NCBI RefSeq assembly: GCF_023278565.1
Contig: NC_064672.1
Coordinates: 2,356,001-2,420,000 of the forward strand
Direction of reading: 5' to 3'
DNA length: 64,000 nucleotides
Source: Colletotrichum lupini
Lineage: Eukaryota; Ascomycota; Sordariomycetes; Glomerellales; Glomerellaceae
Shown here one piece after another: positions 1 to 11,249 of the stretch (its first letter is position 1; every line of letters begins with the position of its first letter). Position numbers and translations under genes: made by a program. The notes beneath the pieces are model-generated. The model ran no database searches, was not told the origin of the DNA, and saw only the letters and a program-made list of their open reading frames with translations.

Positions 1-2580
1 TGTCAATGGCACTGTACGGGAACATGCCCATGAGGCCCATGGTAACACCACGATAGGCAATGCGCATGCCTCCCGCCTGCCACATCTTCTTGGCAGTATC
101 GATAACAAGTGCATTGCCGCTGAGGCCACCCTGGACCGTCGACGTCTGGAGCCGGAACTTAAGTGTATCTAGCGGGTATACACAGAACCTAGGGGACGTC
201 AGCAGCGAGTCAAGGCGGCAAGAGAGACATAGAGAGACAAGGGGAGAGACGGCGACTCTGCAACAAATGATGGAGATGACAGCGGCTAAAGCAAATGAGG
301 CAAATTTGGAGGAGTGTTGTGAAGAAATAACGTACTGGGCAACCATGCCAGCTACACCTCCCGCCACGAATTTTGAGGTGCTGCTGATCTGTCTGGGGTC
401 GTTGTGTCCCTCAAACTTAGAAAGGGTTCGCTTTGCGGCCTCATAGGATCCAAACTTGATGGCACTCTCGGGCATGATCTTGATGACATTGAGTCCGTTG
501 CCTTGGGGAAGTCAGTACATAATTCAAGTAGCTGCTCGGTTTAAAATGGCCAATCATCTTTCAAGCTAGGGAGTTCAAGATAGATGGAACGATGGACCAG
601 TAGCAGCCGACAGCCATGAATGTATATAAACATCAGTAGAAGTATGAGCATGAGCGTACCTGCAAAAAGACTGCGCATGCCGCCTGCCTTCCAGAGATCC
701 TTGACGGCATCACTAAAAGGTCGCACAGCGTTGTTCAGAGCAACCAGGGGACGACCCTGCTTCAAAGCAGAGGCCGCAGTCTCGGTACTGGCTCGAGTGT
801 TGACGAGTAGGTAGACCTTGAGACGATCGAGAGGAGCGGTGGCAGTCCGCGATAGTCCTCCAGCGACGGCACCTGCGACAAAGTAACCTGGATCAGGGGC
901 GAAGTCAGTCAGTCTCTTGGTCTTGGGTGCTACAGTTGCATCTGAGCTAGAGCCTTGCTCGGAGCTGCTGTCTGTGACCTGGTTCGCTTGAGAGGTGCCG
1001 ACGCCGGGGAGTCTTCGGAGGATGCCTGTGCGCTTCTCGTTTCCGGCCTCGATGCACGCCTGCAGCACCGCTGCCTCCATGTTCATATTGTTCATGTTGG
1101 CGCTGGTACCTGAAAAGCCTGGAGGAGAGATGGGTACCACGGCTTGCGTTGTTGTCGTGGTTCTTGGTGATGATGTTGCTGAAGTTGTTTTTGACGTGAG
1201 GGAAGGTTGCTGTTGGGCGGAGTCTGTGGCAGAAGTGAGGCTGTCTGGTGAGGTTTGTTGATTTTGCTGCGGTTTTGACAAGGTGGAAAGCTGTGCAGCT
1301 GTGGTAGGAACGGGCGACGCAGCGCCTTCCTGGGAGGGGACGACCATCACCACGGGGCGGCCGTCTTCGTCGGTGGTGGCGGCGGAAGCAAAAGACTCGG
1401 TGGTGGTGCCGGGCTCACGATCCGAAGGGGATGCGATCCTCAAAATGGATCCAAAGAGGGTTTGCAGAAGGAAGCCGGTCGTACCTAAACCTTCAAGTGT
1501 CTCCTCCGATACCATCGAGTCACCTTCAGCAGTGAGGGTGACGATGGAAGAATAAAAGTCCAACACGGCCTTCAGAGGGGCGTGGCCATTGTGTGTTGGC
1601 ATAAACAAAAGAAAATCTCTGCGCGTGTCCGGGTTCTGTCAGTGATTCACTCTCCAAGCAGAACAGAATGAGAGGTTTTTCCGGGAAGAAAAAGAGGAAG
1701 GAGAAACCCGACAACAGCACCAGAGCATCCGTCGTGGAAGCCTCTCGCCCACCTCAGGCATACGCCCATACACCGAGCCACACCGAGAACATCACGGCCG
1801 GTCACCGTGGAGTAGTGCTCCTGGACCTAGATCCGGACCTTCCCATATACGTCGGATAATCGGCCACCCTTTACTCTACACCTCGCTTTGCGGCTTGGGC
1901 TTACAACAACACCCATGGACTCACAACATACTCTACTGAATGCTGAGAAACTTACCGCCATTCTTCGAAGCTTATATAGCCATCGTTGTTCATGTCGATA
2001 TCGCCAAAAAAGGAGCTGAGCTTGCGCATCGGCACAACCAGCCCAGCTCGTCGGAAGGCCTCCTGTAGTTCAGTCTTGTCAAGTCTCCCATCATGGTCCT
2101 TGTCTATGGACTGGAAAAGAAGCATGAGCTGCCTCTCTGTCTGCTCGACAAAGTAGCGGAACTCTGGTGATAGGTCATTGTCAGCGGCTGTCCTCGATAT
2201 CTTATGCAATCCAAGACAGGGGAACCCGGCCAGTAGCTTCAGCTTCTAGTCTGATAGCCCCCAATTCGCAGCTTACCTTCATACTGAATCACACCGTCGT
2301 CGTTCGTGTCGACGACGGTCATGATCCTCCGCAACATATCGTCCGCATTCTTCATAGCTAAAGGGCAACGTCAGCACCCAGACCACACGGGAGCTTCGGG
2401 CAGAGTTTGATGCTGACGGTGATCAATCTTCTTCAACCCCTTCTGCAACCCCTTAAAGTCCAAATGTCCCGTCCCCTGGGGGTCCAATTGCCTCCAGAGG
2501 TCCTCGACCCGCTTATCCCGCTGGTTCTGCGACTCGTCCACCTCCATCTGGCGCTCGGTAACCCAATTTGTTACCCCCAT
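1..2580 (-). CDS. Calcium-dependent mitochondrial carrier (SCaMC/Sal1 type), 3' part outside window
   Basis: Likely inner-membrane ATP-Mg/phosphate-type carrier regulated by cytosolic Ca2+. Exons read on the minus strand: 2580-2418, 2357-2277, 2163-1956, 1618-660, 501-336 and 188 to beyond base 1; all joins keep frame with GT-AG borders. The N-terminus carries four EF-hand-like units. The first is degenerate (DPQGTGHLDF); the next three are canonical (DTNDDGVIQYEE, DKDHDGRLDKTE, DMNNDGYISFEE). EWRDFLLFMPT then leads into a Ser/Thr/Gln-rich linker of about 190 residues before the first carrier repeat. Carrier signatures PLDRLK and PLDTLK and the matrix-side Gly motifs are visible. About 440 residues lie in the window; part of the second repeat and the third lie to the left. 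The linker is longer than in animal SCaMCs. The gene is divergent from cyclin C with 642 bp between starts. The family call is firm; the exact substrate is inferred. Confidence 0.9.
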
Positions 2581-3222
2581 GGCGGCGGCGGCATCAGGAC
2601 GCAGGGTCAGTAGAGTCGAGGGCTCGGTCTCGACGCGGGATTCATAGGGTGAACGGCGGTAGAAAGGTGGAAATCGCGCGGGGTTCTATCGAGGGGCGTC
2701 TGTCTCACGACGACATGGCGGGTTATCAAAGGCGGCGTTGGGTTGGTGTTGTCGCGACTGGCTTTGCTTGCATGAGGTGCTGCAAGTCACAAGGACTGAC
2801 GTAGGAGGATCGCGAGGTGCAGCGACCAAGAAAATGCAGCACCGCCTGCCGCAAGTGGTTCGCGCCGGGGCCACAGCGTCCGAAGCTCGGCTACCCAGGG
2901 GAGGGTTCCACTGGCGGGCCAAGCGAGGCAATCAGCTGCCACCAATTAGCAGTGCTCCCGGGAGCTTCCAGTGCTGCTCCAGCAGACAGCTTCAGCGAGG
3001 TGGTTCTCTGAGGCCGCCGGGGCGGACATCTTCCGCCTTATCTTTATCAGGGAAAACATCAGCCACAGTTCCATATGCTGCACCAGCCTCGCAGCTACCC
3101 TTTCCGTTAACTTCACCCATCAGCCTCGCTGCTCCTCAGCAACATCTCCTCCAATCTCTCCGGGTCATTGCGGACACAAATCATGTCATAGATTTCCATG
3201 AAAACGCCCGGGAGAGGTCATC
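2581..3222. promoter_or_regulatory. Shared divergent promoter region
   Basis: This 642-bp gap separates the start codons of the minus-strand mitochondrial carrier and the plus-strand cyclin C gene, so it must hold both promoters and both 5' leaders. No TATA box or known operator stands out. Open frames crossing it have no recognisable domain and are treated as chance. Confidence 0.6.
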
Positions 3223-4235
3223 ATGGCTGCCAACTACTGGGAGTCAACCCAGCGTCGCTTCTGGCTCTTCTCCAAAGATGAACTCCAAGCAGTGCGCCAG
3301 AAGCTCGAAGACGATAATTCCGACCTAGTCCAGATGTTTCCTCTCCCGCAACAGCGGCACCTAGGCATTTACTTCAATCAGCGTTAGCTTCCCTGCTGCT
3401 CTTCATAGTATTCCCACCTGCTAACTTCATCACGCACACAGAGGTCAATCGGCTCGGCAAACGCATGGTAGTCCGACAGCAGGCCATGGCCACCGCCCAG
3501 GTTTATATCAAACGCTTCTACACCAAGGTCGAAATCCGGCGAACAAATCCATACCTGGTCGTTGCAACCGCGCTGTATCTGGCTTGCAAGATGGAAGAGT
3601 CCCCGCAGCATATCCGCTTGATCGTCAGTGAAGCTCGCTCCCTGTGGCCCGATTTCCTCGGTCTCGACACCTCGAAGCTCGGCGAGTGCGAGTTCTTCAT
3701 GATATCCGAGATGAGCTCTCAGCTCATAGTTCATCAACCGTATCGAACCCTGAACAACTACCAACAGGAGTTGAATTTGACCCAGGAGGACGTCGCCCTG
3801 GGCTGGTCCATAATCAACGATCACTACATGACGGATCTACCGTTGCTATATCCACCCCATACGATTGCCCTCACAGCAATTTTGCTTGTATTGGTTCTGC
3901 GACCCTCGCCTAACATGTCTGGTTCCAACCCGCCATCCGCCGCTGGTATTGCTGCTGCAAGCGCAGCGTTAGCTCAGGCCCAAGGCCGAGTGCCTGGACT
4001 GCCTCCGACTCCCGGAACACCGAACCCCGCGGATAAAGAGAAGCAACCGGAGGCTAGGTTCACCCGGGTGCAGCGGTACGGTGCTTGGCTGGCCGAAAGC
4101 AACGTTGATATCGCTGCCATGGTTGACTGCACCCAAGAGCTGATTTCGTTTTACGATTGTCACGAGCAGTACAATGATAAGCTCTCTCGGGAGCAAATCA
4201 ACCGCTTTGTCAAGGCCCGGGTTCTTGACAAGTGA
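3223..4235 (+). CDS. SSN8: Cyclin C, RNA polymerase II Mediator kinase-module subunit
   Basis: Cyclin partner of the Mediator CDK8 (Ssn3) kinase, acting in the nucleus on RNA polymerase II transcription. Exon 1 is 3223-3382 and exon 2 is 3442-4235; the 59-bp intron joins in phase to give FNQQVNRLGKRM. The protein is about 317 residues. It begins MAANYWESTQRR, the usual start of fungal cyclin C, and contains the cyclin-box stretches QQAMATAQVYIKRFY, NPYLVVATALYLACKMEE and ECEFFMISEM. The second cyclin fold has an Ala/Pro/Gly-rich insertion (about residues 225-265) before RVQRYGAWLAESNVDIAAM, common in filamentous fungi. The start is the first ATG of the open frame and matches the conserved N-terminus. 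No anomaly was seen. Confidence 0.95.
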
Positions 4236-5296
4236 TGAATCTATGAGATGGCACAACTTTGTCATCGATGCTGATGCTATAGAAGGAGTTCGGATAGTGG
4301 CGTGATTGGAATCATATGGCTGGCGCTCTTCAATTGAGCGGCGCCAGCGAAACACAGGAAAGGCCTGCTCATTGAGAGCACTACTAGAACAAGTACCGAC
4401 TCCTCGAAAGTCACCATGCGGAACAGCATGAGAAACGGCATCAGCCAGATGCATACACCTGGAGCAAGACTTTACAGTGGCCCTCAAGTATTCAATCCAA
4501 TAAGACTGAGGGATCGGAAAGCAGAAATGCCCGAGAGTCTTCGAATGAGAAAAGGCATCGATCGTCTCACGCAGCTTGACATCGCAAGCGCTTTCGGGAC
4601 TGTTCGATGCAACAGGTGCTTTAGTCCTAAATTCGGCGATGATGTCCACTGTAAAAGCATTGTGCTATGCTCAAAAGACTGGATACTGGCATTGTCAAGT
4701 TCACAGACATACACCTTTGACGCAAAATTGAAGTAATTCGCTCCGTGTCTGTCTTTTTGGCCTTGCCGACACCAACGGGGAAGCGTTGCTTACTTCATGC
4801 AGGGGATGCGGCCCTATAAGTCCAACAGGGAAGGTGACTAGGGTCAAATAGGGACGACTGCAGCTGTGCCACGCGTGGAATGAAGTTGTTGGATTCAAGC
4901 AAGTAAACAGACCTCGTATGCCTTGTGCATCTCGCCTACACTCAAACATCGTATCCAGCCTCGCCAAGCGCTCCACTTGTACATTGCTCCGTGAATGGAA
5001 CTCACCGGCCATCGCATTCCTCAATCACTCCGATAGGTCTTGGAGGTCTACTGTCGTTGGTTCTGAATAGGGAATACAGACCCCTTGTTCACCAAATATG
5101 GGTCAGAAGGCACGCGGCGGACAATACCCATGACGCTCAAAACAATAACAATTCAGCCTCTTGATTCCGTCTTTGTTATCTTACCTCAATCATCTGCTAC
5201 TTCTGAGTGCACGGAGACCCAGAGAAGAAGAGAAGAATCGATGCGAGGGAAAGGGGAGATCTCGTGAGACCGACGAAGAGTTAAGCTCAAGCAATC
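4236..5296. other. Intergenic region between cyclin C and the ABC transporter
   Basis: About 1.06 kb. Short frames on both strands lack domains or plausible splicing. The region should hold the cyclin C 3' UTR and the ABC transporter promoter. A further short 5' exon of the transporter could lie here, because the transporter's first membrane domain looks slightly short, but I could not place one. Confidence 0.4.
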
Positions 5297-8200
5297 ATGC
5301 TTCTAAACTCGCTCTTTTTGTCAACCACGGCATCAGCCTTGTTTTTGCTGTTGCTGTCATTCCGTCTATCGAAGCTTCGCAAAGAAACGATCAAGGTCAT
5401 TCCGGAACACCACGGCCATGGCAAAGTTGTGCGTAGTGATGAGTGATACTGTTTCCTGGAAACCGAACTAAACTGAAGCTAGATCATCGCAATCATCTTA
5501 GTTGTGGCCCAGTCAATCATACTCGCTACGACAGCACTCTCGACGCCCCGACTTGGGCTCAATCTAGCTTCTGCTATTTTGTCCTTGGTGGCTTATGTGG
5601 GCCTCTGCCCGCTGCTCTTGTTGGAGCACACCAAGTCCGTCAGGCCGTCGGATCTCGCTGTTGTCTATCTGCTTGTATCGTCGGGATGCAATTTGCTTGA
5701 TTTGGGAACGGGAGTTCCTGACAATGGGTCCGCCATAATCGTCGTCCCGGCATTTACGAGTCTTTGCATCAAGGGCGTGCTTCTGGTTGTTGAACTTCGA
5801 GGAAAGCAAACGATCCTGCAGAGTCCTCGTGATCAGTGGTCTCCAGAGGAATTGTCCAATATTCTGGATCGAACGTTCTTTGGATGGATCAATCCGATTA
5901 TCGCCCGAGGGAACAGATACATTCTAACTGGAGACTGCCTTCCATTGATGGACAGCAAGCTGTCATCGCAACTTCGACGCCAGCAAGCCCTGCAAGCATG
6001 GAGTCAGAGAAGTACGCCTACTTTCCCCCTGGCGTAGCACAACGCGTCGACTTTTGCTAAGAGCACCATAGACAAGCCCGAGAAAAAGACGACGCTGCCC
6101 AAAGTACTGCTGCGTAGTATTCTTCCGCAGTTTCTTGTGCCCATCATCCCTCGCTTTGTTCTCATCGGATTCCGCTACGCTCAGCCGGTCCTAATCGGTA
6201 CTGTCATCCGCTCCATCAGCATGTCATCCGAGGAATCTCAAGATGGAGGGTACTCAGTTGTGTCGATGGCTGTCTTTGTCTATGTGGGTTTGGCTGTAAG
6301 TCTCGTCGCCTGAGGTCCCGTACGATGCAATATTGAGTCATACTCTAGATCGCGAGAACTGCCTACCAGCACAGTCTCAACCGCCTCAAGATCATGATCA
6401 GGGGCGCTGTTGTTGGTCTCCTCAACAACAAGCAGCTCAATCAGCAGTCTACTGGCTATGGCGATGCAAAGGTGGTTACTTTGATGAGTACAGACGCAGA
6501 CAACGTGGTTCAGTCGGCTTCCATGTTCCACGAGACGTGGGCGCAGATCATCGAGGTTGGTATAGGCACCGCGATGCTAGCTCGGAGAGTCGGTTGGGTT
6601 TGCGCGGTTCCATTCGTCATGATCTTTTGTAAGTTGAATCTAGGCACTCGTACTCAGAGTAAGAACTAATGAGCTCTTTAGTTTGCTCTCGTGTGAGTCG
6701 ATATCTGGCAAAGAATCTCCAGAGCAAGCAAAAGGATTGGTCTGTGGCTACTCAGAACCGAATCGCCATGACCACGTCTATGCTTGGCTCGGTCAAGAGT
6801 CTGAAGATGCTTGGGATCGTAGACCATACGGAATCTCTGATCCTCTCCTTACGCCTTCGGGAGCTAGAAATGGCCAAGAAAGTCCGGTGGATGATGGTCG
6901 CTTATAACGCGAGTGGTATGTGATGTCATCCGATTTCAAGGTATAATGCAACTTCCTGACACCTTGTAGCAAACGCTCTCGGTATTTTCGCCCCCATTCT
7001 CACGCTCGTTCTGTACGTGATCGTCGCGAGACTTAACGGCTCCGCACTCGATGTTGAGACCGCCTTCACGACTACGGCGCTACTCGGCTTGGTGACGCAC
7101 CCTGCCAACATGATTATGACCATCGTGCCGCAAGCTGTGGGCTCTCTGGCGGCTTTTGAACGAATTCAGCAATATCTCATTGAGCCACCCCGAAATGACC
7201 AAAGACTTATTTTCGATAAAGCAGAAGACAGCCTCGTCGACATTTCGCCCGCCATATCTTTGGAAGCCGTCACTATCCAAGGGCTCACTGCATCGAAACC
7301 TCCGGCTTTCAGCAATCTCAACCTCGTTATTGACAAGGGTTCAATGGTCATGTGTTCTGGTCCCGTTGGAAGCGGCAAAACGACGCTTGTCCGAGCCCTC
7401 TTGGGTGAGGTCCCTACGGCTTCTGGGACGATATCTGTGTCGACGAAGCATATAGGATACTGCGAGCAGTCTCCTTGGTTACCAAGCGGAACCTTCAAAC
7501 AAGCAGTCTGCGGTTTCCTCCCCGAGGAGCCAAGCTGGTATCAGGAGGTGATCCAACTATGCTGCCTCGATGAGGACCTCCTGGCAAATCCCAGCGGCGA
7601 CAGTACCATGATAGGAAGCCGAGGCTTGAACCTTTCTGGAGGACAACGACAACGAGTGGTACGTTTGCGCCGCCATGCTCTTTTCGCTACATATTTATTG
7701 TCGTGTCAAATTTCAAAGGGTTCACTTCACTGACCACAACTACTAAGGCTCTTGCTCGAGCCATATACGCCCGCAGTGAGATTGTGATCTTGGACGATAG
7801 CTTCAGCGCACTTGACGGTAAAACAGAAAGTCGTATTGTTGAGAACCTGCTTGGTTCTGCAGGTCATTTCAGGAAAACGGGCACGACTGTCCTCCTTGTT
7901 ACTCATTCTAGTACGCTCCTTACGTTGCTATGGCACAAACAATGTACGAAGACTGACAGTCTATAGCTGCGCATTTCAACTTAGCAGACCAGCTAATTAT
8001 CCTGGGTGGCGGAGCCATTGCGTACCAGGGGACGTGGGATGACCTGAAGCAGAACCCCAAGTACGCCTCACTGAAAGTTAATATTGTTGATTCAAAGAAC
8101 GATACGGTCGTGAAGCAGCCCCAAGTGGACAAGACCGTGCAGAGCCAGAATTTGAAGATGGCCGAGGCTGTTTCTGATCTCAGCAGAGCAACGGGAGACA

Positions 8201-10531
8201 TCTCTCTCTATGGTATGTTGCACTTTTATTCGCCTTTTGAATGCTAACTCAGCCATCTCCCCTCAGGATACTATTTCCGGGCTGTAGGCTTTCGTCATAT
8301 CCTACTACTTCTCGCTTGCACCTCAACATATTCTTTCTTCGTAACTTTCCCTCAGTACTGGTTGCAAAAGTGGACGGAGGCACCAGTATCCCAGACAACA
8401 TTCTATATTTGTGGCTACCTCATCTCATCTTTACTAGCATGGCTCGCTACAAGCGGAACGATGTGGTGAGTACGAATAGTTCAGGTCGCTGACCCTGATA
8501 CTAACTTAGTTAAAGGTCAACCCAAATCCTGATCGCACCCGCTTCCGGCACTGAACTACATCGCCGCCTACTCTCAACTATCATCGGGTTCGTGCAATCC
8601 CACTAACTTCATCTGCTGCCACCTACACCTACTGACCAAACTTAGTGCCCCACTGTCGTATTTCTCAAAGACTGATATGGGAGTTACATTGAATCAGTTG
8701 GTCGCAACGCCTACCGAATGAGCCATATCATTTGCTAAGTCTTTACAGTTTCAGTCAGGATATACAACTGGTGGATAAGCAGTTGCCGCCAGCCATCATG
8801 TCCATGTCGAATCGTAAGCCTTCCTGACCCAACACTCACTCCTCCTTACTCATATTTGGTTACAGAGGTCTTCAAGCTGCTCGTACAGGTGGTTTTGTTA
8901 TTCAGCACACAAAAGCTGCTGGCTCTGTCGCTTCCCCTTTGCGCCGCGGTCGTGTATCTCGTGCAGCGGGTGTACTTACGCACCTCGCGACAATTGCGTC
9001 TGCTAGATCTCGAGTCGCAGTCGGCAGTCTACTCGAGCTTCCTCGAATCAGTACCGCTTCCCTCTCCCCTTCTGGCTAAGCACGTTGTGGCTGACAACGA
9101 CATAGGTTGAAGGCGTCACGACTATCCGAGCTTTTGGTTGGGAGAAACAAGCCGAGCATGCCAACGTGGTCTGTCTTGATAAGTCGCAGAAGCCAGCATA
9201 TATCCTCTTCTGTCTACAACAGTGGCTGGGCATCGTTCTGGATCTCATGGTTGCTGCGATTGCCACAGGCCTCATCACACTTGCAGTTTTTGTGAGGGGA
9301 ACGACGACGGCCGGTCAGATTGGTATGGCGTTGAATATTGTGTTGGCTGCGAACGCGACGCTTCTTAGCCTCGTGACATCTTGGACGAATATGGAGATTT
9401 CCCTAGGTGCCATGTATACTTTCTCTTCCTCCTTGTCTTCCTGGTTGATTTACTGACGGCTTGGCAGATCTCGCTTGAAGACCTTGGAGGCCGATACGCC
9501 GAAAGAGGAACAGCCGCACGAGGACTTTGTTCCCACGGAGGCGTGGCCGTCATCTGGATCAGTCGAGTTCGACAAGGTCACCGTTTCGTATAAGTAAGAC
9601 AACTATTAACATTACGGTCGCCTCTGTAGACTGACTCTCTCTGCAGCCCCGACGCAGTGGCTTTACAAGACGTTACCCTGAAGGCCTCTCCAGGCCAGCA
9701 ATTGATCGTTTGCGGTCGAACGGGCAGGTATGCTGCGCATGGCTGCATCCATAGATCATATTCCGATATCTGCTGACGCGTTGGACAAACAGCGGCAAAA
9801 GCACCCTACTCCTCACCCTCCTACGTCTTCTTGACACGGATGCTGGAAGCATCAGGATTGACGGGGTCGATCTACGTCTCGTGCCACGTTCTCTAATTCG
9901 ACAGAAGTGCTTCATCACGGTTTCCCAAGAGTCATTCATTCTGGGACATGCCAGTCTCCGCTTCAACCTCGATGTGCGATTCCCTGTTCAATATTCGTGA
10001 GAGATCCCCGCTGACCTACCAACTACCCAGCCCTCAACTTCTCTCCCAGATGAAGCCATCATCTCAGCCCTCGAGAGGGTGGGCCTTCTGTCACACTTCT
10101 ACCTACAAAACACTTCATCTGGAGAGGAAACTCGCAACACTCTAGACAGCCCACTATCCTCTCTGCCACAAATGTCCACCGGTCAATCGCAGCTATTCGC
10201 ACTAGCTAGAGCGCTCGTACAACTCAAATCCATCAACCACCCGCCCGAATCATCAGCAAACGGAACTGAATGCCGACACATCATGCCGATTCTTCTGTTG
10301 GATGAAGCCACATCCTCGCTCGATACCGAGACTGAATCTGTCACACGCGACATCATAAACCAGGAGTTCACAGACAAGGGCCACACGGTGATAGCAATCA
10401 CACATAGGCTGGGCGGCGTGACGGAAGGCTTGCGGCCAGAACGGGATGCCATGGTCTTGTTGTCCAAGGGCAAGATTGGGAAGCTTGGCGAGGCGGAGGA
10501 TGTGTTGGACGCGGCGGCTTTGAAGGGGTAG
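5297..10531 (+). CDS. ABCC-family (MRP-type) ABC transporter, intron-rich
   Basis: Full-size ATP-driven exporter of the multidrug-resistance-associated family, probably in the plasma or vacuolar membrane. About 17 short introns must be removed; those examined have GT-AG borders and keep frame, for example 6012-6071 (joining WSQR to NKPEKK) and the one ending near 10030 (joining RFNLD to PSTSLPDE). Order: a short N-terminal membrane domain, first transmembrane domain, NBD1, second transmembrane domain, NBD2. NBD1 has Walker A GPVGSGKTT, signature LSGGQRQRV and Walker B IVILDDSFSALD, with Asp at the usual catalytic Glu, as is typical for ABCC NBD1. NBD2 has Walker A GRTGSGKST, signature MSTGQSQLF and Walker B ILLLDEATSSLD, with the catalytic Glu. 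NBD2 carries an insertion of about 15 residues between signature and Walker B. The first ATG follows an in-frame stop, but an upstream exon cannot be excluded. Substrate unknown; no biosynthetic genes adjoin it. Confidence 0.88.
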
Positions 10532-11150
10532 CTATGCATGCGGATGGTTGTTTGACTTCTATCACTCGCTGATAGACCGTATCAATGGTTTAGGATTCGA
10601 ACGAGAACGAATATTTGTTTTGTACAGACAGATGATGTCTCTCGATGATTCCCCTCGCATCCTCTCTCCATTGTACACACATTTGCGTAACGATCCTCGA
10701 GCGACTTTCAACGCGGCGCCTTCTCCACACCAGGCCGCATTGACCAGCGATCCCACGTCGAGTGAGTTACAGTGCTGAGCCAAAGACCCAGAAGGAGCAG
10801 AAGTGGCGTTGTGGCGATTGTAAACGCAGTAAACGCAGGGGTCTTTTCGCCATCCCTCAGCGCCGCCGTTATCAGACATGCGGCAACAACGCTGATTCAC
10901 AAAGAGCATGAATGTTGGAGCAGATAAGACGGGACGATTCAGCTGGCAGACTATGTGGCGAGTACCTACCTGCTTCAAGTACAAAACTACTGGGACCAAA
11001 GACTACTTTGCCCTGAGACATAATTATGGGCGCATAGTGTAAATTTGACATTGGTTCATGTCCGAAATGCCGTCCAAGATGCCACAGCGACTGTCAATCG
11101 CATTGAAATCAGTTCTAGAAAGCAACACTACGCAGAAAGAGCAAAAATAA
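10532..11150. other. Intergenic region downstream of the ABC transporter
   Basis: Nothing coding is recognisable. It holds the transporter 3' UTR and the 3' flank of the minus-strand tRNA-Asp gene. Confidence 0.4.
11143..11147 (-). terminator. RNA polymerase III terminator of tRNA-Asp
   Basis: Five consecutive T residues on the minus strand start four bases past the tRNA-Asp discriminator base. That is the normal pol III stop. Confidence 0.8.
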
Positions 11151-11249
11151 CTCCTCGACGGGGAATTGAACCCCGGTCCCCTGCGAATCGTTGTCAGGGA
11201 ATAATTCCCCGATGACAAGCAGATATCCTCACCACTAGACTATCGGGGA
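11151..11249 (-). tRNA. tRNA-Asp (GUC) with a 27-nt intron
   Basis: Read on the minus strand, a cloverleaf can be drawn. The acceptor stem is TCCCCGA against TCGAGGA (one C/A mismatch) with discriminator G. The D-arm contains AGTGGTGAGG, the anticodon stem is TCTGC/GCAGG and the T-arm is GGGG-TTCAATT-CCCC. The anticodon loop reads TTGTCA followed by the intron at the canonical 37/38 position. The 27-nt intron contains TGACAA, exactly complementary to TTGTCA of the anticodon loop, as expected for an eukaryal tRNA intron. A T-run terminator follows (TTTTT on the minus strand, 11147-11143). Confidence 0.92.

Noticed and set aside
2738..3328. 196-codon plus-strand frame overlapping the cyclin C start
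   Set aside because: It runs out of frame into the cyclin C first exon and has no recognisable content.
6000..6075. Suspected frameshift in the ABC transporter after WSQR
   Set aside because: A 60-bp intron (6012-6071) with a GCTAAG branch-like site restores the frame to NKPEKKTTLPKVLL.
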